This document shows positions 1 to 9,498 of a stretch of 12,678 nt of DNA, in pieces. The position numbers and the translations under genes are program-made. Source of the stretch: Parachlorella kessleri (taxonomy: Eukaryota; Chlorophyta; Trebouxiophyceae; Chlorellales; Chlorellaceae); contig BBXU01002714.1 of NCBI GenBank assembly GCA_001598975.1, forward strand, positions 1-12,678. The letters are read 5' to 3'. Positions within the stretch are counted from its first letter, which is position 1. Every line of letters begins with the position of its first letter. The notes under the pieces were generated by a model, which saw only the letters and a program-made list of their open reading frames with translations, had not been told where the DNA came from and ran no database searches.

Positions 1-96
1 TGTCACGTGCAGTTCCATCTTAAATACAGCAATCGTGAAAATAACAGGTGCCAATTTACCGCGCAACCAAACCCTATCCTGCCAAGACTCCCTATG

Positions 97-101
97 TTAC
101 A
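97..101 (-). terminator. Candidate poly(A) signal TGTAA of gene A
   Basis: TGTAA on the minus strand lies about 54 bases after the gene A stop codon. UGUAA is the usual poly(A) signal in chlorophycean algae. A five-base motif is common by chance. I found no TGTAA within about 100 bases after the stops of B or C, so this is weak support. Confidence 0.35.
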
Positions 102-154
102 ATTGCAGTGCAACCTCCTGATACTGCAGACTAGCCGCGGCCACGAGAAGGAGC

Positions 155-2442
155 CTAACCCTGCTCATCACCAGCTGCCAGCACCTCTTCCCTTCTAGCA
201 GCAACCTTGGCTCTGCCTCGTCTTTCCCGGGCCCGTAGGGCTCTTGAAATCCCAGGCTCCTTGGCCTTGTCCAGTCTATACAGCCGAGCCCGCTCACTGC
301 ACACCCACTGCCCCCTCCACCCCACGAACTCAGTCAAGCTGTACCCATTCTCTTCACAGAACTGCTTGTCCGTCCAGTATATCCAGGATAGGGTGTCCTT
401 GTGGTGGGTGTCGCCCTTCAGCTCCATGAATGATAAGTGCACCTCACACCAGCAGCCAACATACAGCTGTGAGCAAGTCTCCTAGTGACAACGCATGAGG
501 AATGCAGGGGAGACCTGAGTGGTTCCCCATCAATATAGCCATGCAAGGTCATATCTGTGTGAACGTGGACACTTGCCGCAGGAGGGATGATGGCAACATG
601 GGCGCTAGCGGGGCTGCTGCATGACTAACCCTGTAGTCCACTTTCTTCAGGGCATTCATCAAGATTGAAGGCTGCTCCAGCAACAAGTGCCGCGGGCTTC
701 GTCCCAGCACCGCTTCATAGTAGTGCACCTTGTCCTGGAAGTCCTCATTGTTGTAATCAAAGGCGAAAAGCTGCGGCTGCCTGCGCACTGACTTCTTAAT
801 ATCTGCTGAGGACAAGCCCAGCTTCTGCATGACTTCCATGTTGCCTTCTATAGTTTCCACCGCAGAGCTCAGGAGGTTGGGTGCCTTGGCCACGGCTGCC
901 ACCACGCCCTCTTGGCTGCCCAGCACACTTTGGAGTGCCGCCAGCGTGGGCTTAACGTTGTCCTCCAGATTGCTGGTGAGCACCATATAGTTGCGCGACA
1001 GCACCCTGGACAGCTGCTCGTTGCCAAACCCTAAAACAGCGGAGAGGCAGCGTCACTTGAGCAACGCGAATGATCATGTTTGCCAAAGTGGCATATAAGT
1101 CCTGCGTCACAGGAAGAGACAGAAGCTATGCAGGGATTGCCTGCCGCACACCAGCAGAAAGCGGCAGTCTGTGTGGCAAACATGCCGCGTATGCTTGCTG
1201 GGCTTGAGTCAGCATGCCAGCCCCCACCGGAGGCCTGACTGAGTGTGCTGGCTCACCGTATTGTCGCAGGGACTTGACTTTGGACAGCAGGCTCTCTGTG
1301 CTGTGAACCAAGACAGAGCCACCGTTGCACAGCAGCCAGGGAATGCTGGTGCGCAGGCAGGGCTCCGCGGCAAGGAGGCTGTCCAAATCGCTGAAAAGGG
1401 TTTCTGAATCTCTAGCAAGCAAGGGGGGGCCGCTGTATAGAACCCGCCGCATATCACTTTCCGCCAGAGAAAAGCGGCTGATCAGCTGCCCCAGACGGAG
1501 TTGCAACACATCAGAGGACACGGCAAAGAGAGCCGGCTGAGTCAGCCAGAGCTGGGCCATCTTTTCCCTGCTGAGCCCCAAGGGCTTGGCCTCCAGCCAG
1601 GCAATCACCGCATCAAGTCTATCTGGCGATGCCGCACGCACTGAATGAGGACTTGTTGTGAAGGCCTTGCACCACTGCCTGTCTGTCACGGCAAGCTGCT
1701 GCTGCACATGCTCCTTGCTGCGCTGGAGTTTAACTATATCCACAGACCACAAGCTGCTGTAAGTGCGGCTTGCCAGCCGCAGCTGGTCTGTGTTCACTTG
1801 CTGCATTCGCAGCCAACTGCGCAACTGGCGTGCCCCGTCAAGAGTAAAACTGAGGAGCTTCCGGTAACTGCGGTGCCCGTCCCTAACCTCATCTGCGGTC
1901 AGGCCAACCTCCCAGGCGAGGAAGCAGATGCGGGCCAACAGCTCAGCAGCAGGCACGCGCGTGCCTCTAATGCTGGCAGCCCAGCCCACATGGACCTCTG
2001 CCAGCACCTGGGCCAACTGCAGGCTTAGCTGGCTGTAGGCTGCGGGTGCCTGCTGCTGCAGCTCCGCTGGGTTCAGCCCTGCGCTAGCAAGTACTGCAGC
2101 GACTGCTAACTCATCACTGCTGCTGCTGCTGCTGCTGCTGCTGCTAAGGCCGGATCCGCTGCTGCCTTCTAGCCCTGCGCCCTCCCCTTGCCTGCTGCTG
2201 TCAGGTTGCCCTGCTGCCTCTGCCACCCAGCGCTTGCAGCTGACGCTCAAGTGGCGACGCTGCACACCTGGGAAGCCCCTGCGACAGCGCTCACCAGCAA
2301 CATCTATTGATGCTACCGGAGCTGGTAAGAGACGGCAGGTGTTACAGGGCCTTGCTTGATTTTTCATACATATCTTTCAGGTGAGCACTAACCTGTTCCA
2401 AGCACGGTGGCTGTGCGCCGGGGTTGTTGCAGCGAGGAGCAT
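155..2442 (-). CDS. Gene A: mTERF-family organelle nucleic-acid-binding protein, 4 exons, intact (586 aa)
   Basis: Proposed exons on the minus strand are 2442-2393, 2278-1257, 1030-630 and 442-155, with introns of 114, 226 and 187 bases. Exon 1 encodes MLLAATTPAHSHRAWN and ends in phase 2 at CAG|GTTAGT. The acceptor GTCGCAG|GGG restores Arg-Gly-Phe-Pro and gives an Arg-rich leader without acidic residues (RRHLSVSCKRW near 24-34), typical of a mitochondrial presequence. A Gly/Ser linker with ten consecutive Ser follows (62-71). Residues about 130-490 hold degenerate mTERF helical repeats with the usual Pro-x-Leu and Leu-spaced pattern, for example WLTQPALF. The exon 2-3 junction rebuilds a clean repeat, SLRQYG|FGNEQLSRVL. 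Exon 4 is a Trp-rich, Lys/Arg-rich tail ending in TAG. The expected role, known from the family, is binding organelle DNA or RNA to control transcription or RNA maturation; the exact target is unknown. The family call is confident and exact splice sites are inferred. The exon 4 acceptor GAG|GTG is 6 bases upstream of the one used in B. Confidence 0.82.
2119..2145 (-). repeat. (AGC)9 trinucleotide repeat coding for Ser in gene A exon 2
   Basis: Nine GCT units on the plus strand read as AGC Ser codons in gene A, followed by AGT, giving ten Ser between the leader and the mTERF repeats. The tract differs in length among the paralogs, as expected for slippage in a flexible linker. Confidence 0.9.
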
Positions 2443-2511
2443 GGATACTTAGAGCAGTGGCGCTGTGGCAGCCGCTGTGGCACGATGTAGGCGAGCGAGC
2501 GGTCGCTGCGC
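2443..2511 (-). promoter_or_regulatory. Conserved 5' leader/promoter block of gene A
   Basis: Directly upstream of the gene A start codon, about 70 bases closely match the same place upstream of gene B, including a perfect 5-bp inverted repeat AGCGA-GCGG-TCGCT at 2494-2507. An in-frame TAA 9 bases before the ATG supports the chosen start. No convincing TATA box is visible. This is probably 5' UTR or core promoter. The match is partly explained by recent duplication. Confidence 0.4.
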
Positions 2512-2529
2512 CAAGTCCTTAAAGTCCAT

Positions 2530-3670
2530 TAAGCTTATGGAATTTCATGTACATCCATGGAACAACATCACATGCACCGCTGGCCATGCTCCGGCTGCTG
2601 GGACACCTTCGTATCTTGAGTTGGGATTGTTGGCACCATCTCCCCAGCGTCCCTTTGATTTCATGCCATGCCCCAGCCGCCCAGGCTGCAGCACAACCTG
2701 GGTGCCTGTGTTGTGCAAGCGGTGTTGTGGTGCGGCAGAGCCATGGGCAGAGCTCACCACTTGAAACCTGCTGGTGGGAACCTTGTGTTACCCCTGCCCA
2801 AAGCGCGGAGCTCAGGGCTTGGTGAGGCTCTGCGCCCAATATAAGCGGGACACACCAGTGGCATGGGGACTGTGAAGATGCAAAGCTCTTCAGGTGCACT
2901 CAAGGGCTTGGGAGGACAATACTGGCCCTGGCATCAACCCTAGCAAGATAGCAAGCTGGAGGCACACAAGGCTCGCCACAATATAAGGGCCTCAGGAGGG
3001 ACACATGTGCCCTCAGAAACACCTTTACACGTGTTCTGAAACAGGGTACAGCCGAGCGGCCATGAGAAGTGCAACACGCGGCCAAACCTGCAGAAACCCG
3101 GCCAACTTGGCAATACAATAACTAGCCCTTCAACCAGTCAACCGTGTTCACATAACTTGGCCCCAGAGTGTCCCAAGATGCGACGCCACGCAGTTGTAAA
3201 CAGCAAGTAGAGGTTGTCAGGGCTCGACAGGTCCGAGATCCCCTGGAAGCTGCAGGGCTGCAAAACCCACTGACCGCACCAACCCACCGCTCCTGACAGC
3301 CTCAGATCTCACACCACAGGTCGCTGCACAGCAGTGGGCGCAGCAAACAACACAGGGGTAACTTGGGGGAATTACGGAAAGGCCGCCTTGGAGCCAGTGA
3401 AACCAATGTGGCACCTGGTCTATCGACAGCCCGACATACATTGGGCAGTTCACACAATCCGAAATAGTGATGACGCCCCGACGGACACACACGCACTCAG
3501 TCCTAGCTCCACCAGATGTCAAGGACCCAGGGTTGCACAAGGCTGTGAAGAGCACATGGCAATGGCGTTCATCCACAACTTGCCTGGTTCACAGATGCGG
3601 TACCGTAAAGAAGCAAACACCAAGCCCAACCAAGGAAGGACTCCTGCCATGGCTCCCTGTGTCAGGGATC
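2530..3670. other. Intergenic region between A and B, duplicated copy 1; no gene supported
   Basis: The stretch from about 2890 to 3570 matches 6297-6970 closely, for example CTGAAACAGGGTACAGCCGA near 3040 and 6451, and the block at 3216-3345. Open frames exist on both strands, but small indels relative to the other copy break them (for example near 3318), so none is supported as coding. It should include the upstream region of A and the 3' flank of B. No tRNA-like or mobile-element ends are seen. Confidence 0.6.
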
Positions 3671-3710
3671 ATGCCTCAGGCTGCAGACTAGCTGTGGGCG
3701 CCACACGTAC

Positions 3711-6086
3711 CTAGCCCTGCTCTTCGCCTGCTGCCAGCACCTCTTCCCTCCTAGCAGCAACCTTGGCTCTGTTCCGCCTATCCCGGGCCTGTAGGGCCCT
3801 TGCCATTCCGGGCACATCGGCCTTGTCCAGGCCATACAGCCTGGCCCGCTCGCTGTGAACCCATTGCTCCCTCCACCCCTCATACTCCTCCGTGCTGTAC
3901 CGATACCTTTCACAAAACCGTGTGTCACTCCAACTTATCCAGCTTAGGGTGGCCTTGTGGTAAATGTCTCCCTTCTGCTCCATAAAAGATACCTGCACCC
4001 CACACCAGCCAGAGCTAAAGCAAGGAGTGCATGTCATCCATGATCAAGACAGGCAAGACAGAGCATCACTGCATAGACTTCTGTCAGCCCAGGAACCGTA
4101 CATCCTCTCTGATTGCATTGCCTGCCACAATAACCAAAGACAGATAGGCATTTGCACAGCATACATGGATGATACTAGAAAAACACATGGCATCAAGTGG
4201 CGCCAGCATTTGTGCAAGCGACCTGCAGCGCCCGAGGGAAAAAAACACACTCAAAAAGGATAGGCGCACAATATGGCAGCAGGGCTGCTGGATAACGTAC
4301 CCTGTAGTCCACTTTCTTCAGAGCACTCTTCAGGACCATGGGTTGCTCCAGCAACATATGCCGCGGGGTCCTGCCCAGCACCGCTTCAAAGTAGCGCAGC
4401 TTAGTCTGGAAGTCTTCACTTCTGTAGTCACAAGCGAAGAGCTGCGGCTGCCTGCTCACTGACTTCATAATGTCTGCTGACGACATGTCCAGCTCTTTCA
4501 AAACCCCAACGTTGCCGTCAATGGTTTCCAGCGCAGCCACCAGGAGGCTGGGTGCCTTCACCACGGCTGCCACCACGCCCTCTTGGCTGCCCAGCACACT
4601 TTGGAGTGCCGCCAGTATGGGCTTGATTTTGTCCTCCAGATTGCTGCTGAGCACCATAGGACACGCTCGCAACACCCTGGACAGCTGCTCCTCGTCGAAC
4701 CCTGCAACAGCAAAAAAGCAGCACCAGCAACGTGACATGATATTGACAAGATTCTGACCCATCAAAAAAGGACAATGATGCAGGAGCCGCAGTATTCAAG
4801 CACGCACTACGGAGCGTCAACTCACTGGCAAGACATGCAAGGGCTGGGCTTCAATTCCCTCATGCCAGCACCAAATGTAAGCGGATCTTCAGTGTGCTGG
4901 CTCACCGTTCTGTCGCAGGAACTTGACTTTACACAGCAGAGTCTCTGGGCTGCAAGATAAAACAGTGCCGCTATTGCGCAGCAGCCAGGGACTGCTGGCA
5001 CGCAAGCAGGGCTCCGCGGCAAGGAGGCTGTCCAAATTGCTGGAAAGCGCGCCTGGGTCTCTAGCAAGCAAGTTGGGGTTGCTGCATACAACCCGCCGCA
5101 TGCCACCTTCATCCAAAGAAAACCGGCTGACCAGCTGCCCCAGACGGAGTTGCAACACATCTGCCGAAATGCCAAAAAGAGCTGGCCAAGACAGCCAGAG
5201 CTTGGCCACTTCTGCCCTGCTAAGCCCCAATGGCTTTGCCTCAAGCCAGGCAGTCACCCCGCTCAACCTCTCTGGCGATGCCAGATGCACTGATTGTGGA
5301 TGGGTTGTGAAGGCCTTGCACCACTGGCTGTCTGTCACACCAAGCTGCTGCTGCACATGCTCCTTGTTGCGCTGAAACGTCACAGCGTCAAGAGCCCACA
5401 AGGTGCTGTAGTTGCGGCTTGCCAGCCGCAGCTGGTCTGTGCTGAGGTGCTGCAGCTGCAGCCAGCTGTGCAAGCGGCGTGAACTGTCAAGAGTAAAGGA
5501 CAGGAACCTCCAGTATCTGCGGTGCCCGTCCCTGATCTCAGCTGCTGTCAAGCCAACCTCCCAGGCAAGAAAGCAGATGCGGGCCATCAGCTCAGCAGCA
5601 GGCACGCGAGTGAAGTTGCTGCTGACAACTCTGTTACCAACTACCTCTGCCAGCACTTGAGCCAACGCCGGACTGAGTTCGCTGTAGGCATCTGGTGCCT
5701 GCTGCTCCAGCTCCGCTGGGTCCAGCCCTGCGGCAGCAAGAACTGCAGCGATCGCATCCTCATCACGGCTGCTGCTGCTGCTGCTGCTGCTGAGGCTGGA
5801 GCAGCTGGTGTCTGGCCCTGCGCCGTTCCCTTCCCTGCTGCTGCCAGGCTGCCCAACTGCCGCTGCCACCCAGCGCTTGCAGCAGGCGCTCAAGTGGGGA
5901 CGTTGCACAACTGGGAAGGCCCTGCAACAAAGCTCAACAGCACCTCTATTGATGCCACTGGAGCTGGCAAGAGACGCCAGGTGGTACAGGTCCTTGCTTG
6001 ATCTTTTCATCTATATCTTTTTAGGTGAGCAAGTACCTGTTCCAAGCACGGTGGCTGTGCGCCGGGGTTGTTGCAGCGAGGAGCAT
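3711..6086 (-). CDS. Gene B: mTERF-family protein, 4 exons, intact (582 aa)
   Basis: Proposed exons on the minus strand are 6086-6037, 5921-4906, 4701-4301 and 3992-3711, with introns of 115, 204 and 308 bases. Exon 1 is identical to that of gene A over all 50 bases. Donors are CAG|GTACTT, ACG|GTGAGC and AGG|GTACGT; acceptors are TTGCAG|GGC, TTGCAG|GGT and TGCAG|GTA. Phases are 2, 1 and 0, as in A and C. The leader (AFPVVQRPHLSACCKRW) again lacks acidic residues and suggests mitochondrial import. Eight consecutive Ser precede the repeat region. mTERF repeats run from about residue 130 to 489; KFLRQNG|FDEEQLSRVL spans the exon 2-3 junction. The C-terminal module (93 residues) has the shared pattern of Trp residues and a basic tail. 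The gene lies between its paralogs A and C on the same strand, about 1.3 kb upstream of A. Function is inferred from the family: organelle transcription or RNA metabolism. B looks like the best-preserved member of the array. Confidence 0.82.
5768..5791 (-). repeat. (AGC)8 trinucleotide repeat coding for Ser in gene B exon 2
   Basis: Eight GCT units on the plus strand encode eight Ser at the position homologous to the gene A tract. In gene C the same place (about 9156-9200) has five units followed by interrupted Ser, Gly and Asn codons. Confidence 0.9.
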
Positions 6087-6154
6087 GGATACTATGGCAG
6101 TGGCGCTGTGCCAGCCGCTGTAGCACGATATAGACGAGCGAGCGGTCGCTGCGC
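6087..6154 (-). promoter_or_regulatory. Conserved 5' leader/promoter block of gene B
   Basis: This is the counterpart of the block upstream of gene A, differing by a few substitutions and a short indel, with the same inverted repeat AGCGA-GCGG-TCGCT at 6137-6150, about 51 bases before the ATG. Upstream of gene C only the first few dozen bases are recognisable and the inverted repeat is absent. The element could act as DNA binding site or 5' UTR hairpin; neither is shown. Confidence 0.4.
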
Positions 6155-6169
6155 CAATCCCCCTAAAGT

Positions 6170-7060
6170 TTACCACGCTCATGTAACAAGATCACATGCA
6201 CCGTCCACGCTGGCCATGCTCCGGCTGCTGTCGTCATGATTGAATGAGATGGACCTGGCACCATTGGGCCCCTCAGTCAGACCATGGGCAACCTTGGGCC
6301 ATTACGGGCCCAAGGGCTTGGGAAGACAGTACTCCTTTTGGCATCAACCCCACTAGTAGCAAGATAGCAAGCTGGAGGCACACAAAGCTCGCCACACTCT
6401 TATAGCTCCAAGACTGACATGTGCCCTCAGACACACCTATACACGAGTTCTGAAACAGGGTACAGCCGAGCAGCCATGAGAAGTGCAACACGCGGCCAAA
6501 CCTGCAGAAGCCCGGCCAACTTGGCATACAATACAACAAGCCCTTCAACCTGTCAATGATATTCATAAAATTCGACCCAAGAGTGTCCCAAGATGCGACG
6601 CCACACAGTTGTAACAAGCAACTAGAGGTTTGTCAGGGCTCGACAAGTCCGAGATCCCCTGGAAGCTGCAGGGTTGCAAAACCCACTGACCGCACCAACC
6701 CACCAACTCCGCACAGCCTCAAATCTCGCACCACCGGCGCTGCACAGCAGTGGGCGCAGCAAACAACAACAGAGATTAACTTGAGGAAATCACAGGAAGG
6801 CCGCCTTGGAGCAAGTGTAAGGACTATGGCCATATTCCACCCAGTCTATCAATGGCCCGATAGAAAATGGGCAGTCAACACAACCCTAGGAGTCAAGAAG
6901 CCCCCGATGAACACACACACACAGTGCTAGCTTTACCAGAATTCAAGGACCCAGGGTTGCCAAAGACCGTGAAGAACACAATGGCATTCATACACAGCTT
7001 ACCTAGTTCTACAGACGCGATACCGTGAACTCGCGAACATGAAGTTCCATGTGTTAAGGA
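6170..7060. other. Intergenic region between B and C, duplicated copy 2; no gene supported
   Basis: This is the counterpart of the A-B spacer. It lacks part of the segment seen at 2600-2890 (the left part is shortened) and ends in a short CA run near 6910-6921. Open frames on the plus strand (6556-6930) and minus strand (6633-6833) do not keep frame with the A-B copy. The block at 6633-6770 is the best conserved. Confidence 0.6.
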
Positions 7061-7103
7061 TCATTCCTCAGGCTGCAGACCAGCTGCGGGCGCCATAAGG
7101 AAC

Positions 7104-9498
7104 CTAACCCTCATCTTCGCCGGCTGCCAGCACCTCTTCCCTTCTAGCAGCAACCTTTGCTTTGAACCGCCTTTGCCGCGCCTGTTGGGCCCTTGCCATC
7201 CCGGGCTCCTTGACCTTGTCCAGGCCATACTGCCGCGCCCGCTCGCTACGCACCCACTGCTCCCTCCACCCCTCGTACTCGGTCACGCTGTACCCATACT
7301 TGTCACAAAACTTCTTGTCGTTCCACGCTAGCCAGGTTAGGGTGGCCTTGTGGTGGGTGTCGCCCTTGTGCTCCATGAAAGATACCTGCACCTTACACCA
7401 GCAGCCAACCTAAGCCGTGAAGAGAATTTGGAGTGCTAGGAAACCCAGGGCCAGGGTCACCATACCATGAATAATTTCCTGTCCCGCATCAGAACTGCCA
7501 CTGTCAGATCGTACTAAGGCACCACAACCTCTGCTGCGGCTCAGAATAGGGAGTGCATGCCTAGACTTATGTCCGCAGCATGGACGCTACTGGGGTAGCT
7601 GCATGACTTGACTTACCCTGTAGTCCACTCTCTTCAGGGCACTCATCAAGAGCGAAGGCTGCTTCAGGAACATATGCTGCGGGCTCCTGCCCAGCACCAC
7701 TTCAAAGTAGCGCAGCTTGTCCTGGAGGCATTCGCTGCTGTAGTCATGATAGAAGAGCTGCGGCTGCCTGTCCACTGATGTCCTGATGTCTGCCGGGGAC
7801 AAGTCCAGCTTCTGCATGACTCCAACGTTGCCTTCTATGGTCTCCACCGCTGACACCAGGAGGCTGGGTGCCCTGTCCACTGCTGCCACCACGCACTCTT
7901 GGCTGCCCAGCACGCTCTGGAGTGCCGCCAGGGTGGGCTTGATTTTGTCTTCCAAGTTGCTGCCGAGTGCCATAGAATTGCGCGACAGCAACCCTGGAAA
8001 GCTGCTTGTCGTCAAACCCTACAACAGCACACAGATAGCACCATCAAAGCAACATGAAAGGAATGGCTTGCTTTACTGGCATGGATTCAGGGTCAGCAAT
8101 ACAAACACCAACCATTGTGGGCTGGCTGCAGTAGCCTAATAGGGCTGGTTGCGAAAAGGCAAAGGCTCCCCGCACAACTCCTCACGCTGGGCATCCAAGC
8201 AGCAAGCAGTCTTCACTGCTGAGGCCTCTCGCATTCTGGCCAGGATGTGGCTGGGAGCGGCACACTCAACAGGCACAGCTTTGACTTCTAACTCACCGTA
8301 CAGTCGCAGGAAGTTGACCTTGGCCAGCAGGCTCTCTGTACTGTGTGCTAGAGCAGTACCACAGTGGCACAGCAGCCAGGGAATGCTGGTGCGCAGGCAG
8401 GGCTCCGCGGCAAGGAGGCTGTCCAGATTGCTGACAAGGGCGACTGGATCTCTAGCAAGCAACTTGGGGCTGCTGCATACCACCCGTCGCATGTCATCTT
8501 CATCCAAAGAATAATGGCTGACCAGCTGCCCCAGACGGTGCTGCAGCACATCTACGGAAACGCCAAAGAGAGCTGGCTGAGACAGCCAGAGCTTGGCCAC
8601 CTTTGCCCTGCTAAACCCCAATGGCTCTGCCTCGAGCCAGGCAGTGACCCCGCTCAACCTCTCTGGCGATGCCTGATGCACTGATTGAGGATGGGTTGTG
8701 AAGGCCTTGCACCACTGGCTGTCGGTCACAGCAAATTGCTGCTGCACATGCTGCTTGCCGCGCTGAATGTCACAGCGCGAAGAGCCCACAAGGTGGTGTA
8801 GTTGCGGCTTGCCAGCCGCAGCTGGTCTGTGGTAATTTGCTGTAGTCGCAGCCAGCTGTGTAAGCGGCGTGCACCGTCAAGGCTAAAGGACAGGAACCTC
8901 CAGTATCTACGGTGCCCGTCCCTTATCTCAACTGCTGTGAGGCCAACCTCCCAGTAGAGGAAGCAGATGCGGGCCATCAGCTCAGCAACAGGAACACGAG
9001 TGACTTTGCCGCTGGCAACCCTGTCCGCAAGGACCTCAACCAGCACCTGGGCCAGTGCTGGAGTGAGGTCGCTGTAGGCATCTGGTGCCCGCTGCTCCAG
9101 CTCTGCTGGGTCCAGCCCTGCGCTAGCAAGCACTGCAGCGACCGCATCCTCATCACTGCTGCTGCTGCTGCTATTGCCGCTGCTGTTGAGGCTGGAGCTG
9201 CTGCTGTCTGCTGGCCCTGCGCCCTCCCCTTCCCTGCTGCTGCCAGGCTGCCCCACTGCTGCTGCTGCTGCCACCCAGCGCTTGCAATTGGCGCTCAAGT
9301 GGCGACGCTTTAGAACTGGGAAGCCCCTGCGCGACACACGATCAGCAAAATGGGGTTTTTTACTGCTACCGAAGCTGGCAAGGTGGCACAGGTTTTAGTC
9401 GGGGATCATAACCTTCCTTGTGTTTTAAGGATTTTGATCGGCGCTAACCTGTTCCAGGAGCGATGGCTGTGCGCCGGGGTTCTTGCAGCGAGGAGCAT
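7104..9498 (-). pseudogene. Gene C: mTERF-family paralog with two frameshifts (probable pseudogene)
   Basis: The exon structure matches A and B: 9498-9449, 9326-8297, 8018-7617 and 7385-7104 on the minus strand, with usable GT and AG sites at every homologous position. Exon 1 reads MLLAARTPAHSHRSWN. Two indels break the frame. In exon 2, one base of the TTT codon present in B is missing (near 8768), so translation leaves the mTERF frame and ends at TGA at 8728-8726 after about 216 residues. In exon 3, one base is gained near 7990 relative to A and B. Exon lengths agree with this: 1030 bases where phase demands one more, and 402 against 401. Beyond each indel the paralogous protein sequence resumes in another frame, and exon 4 is fully open. 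The Ser tract is interrupted (five AGC, then Gly/Asn). The 5' flank matches A and B only for the first few dozen bases. Sequencing or assembly error could explain either indel. Confidence 0.75.

Noticed and set aside
1645..2028. 127-codon plus-strand open frame
   Set aside because: It is a shadow of gene A exon 2, with no conservation of the frame in B or C.
1126..2367. Single long open frame (413 codons) as a complete gene starting at ATG 2367
   Set aside because: The N-terminal part is intronic and unconserved, and the C-terminal part runs past a GTGAGC donor. The spliced model gives conserved residues at both ends.
3216..3280. tRNA-like GGTCCGAGATCCCC motif in the spacer
   Set aside because: No acceptor stem, D-arm or anticodon arm can be folded around it by eye.
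3217..3576. 119-codon minus-strand open frame in the A-B spacer, resembling one at 6633-6833
   Set aside because: Only the last 25 or so codons keep frame in both copies. Indels elsewhere break it, as expected for duplicated noncoding DNA.
3334..3714. 126-codon plus-strand open frame, with a counterpart near 6556-6930
   Set aside because: The two copies have different frames and starts despite high DNA similarity, so it is not under coding constraint.
5522..6001. 159-codon plus-strand open frame with an alanine tract
   Set aside because: It is antisense to gene B exon 2. The alanine run is the reverse reading of the AGC serine tract, and the frame has no splice or start support.
9326..9337. 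GTG start for the first open frame of gene C
   Set aside because: Nuclear genes rarely start at GTG, and the conserved 50-base first exon at 9498-9449 provides an ATG and correct phase.
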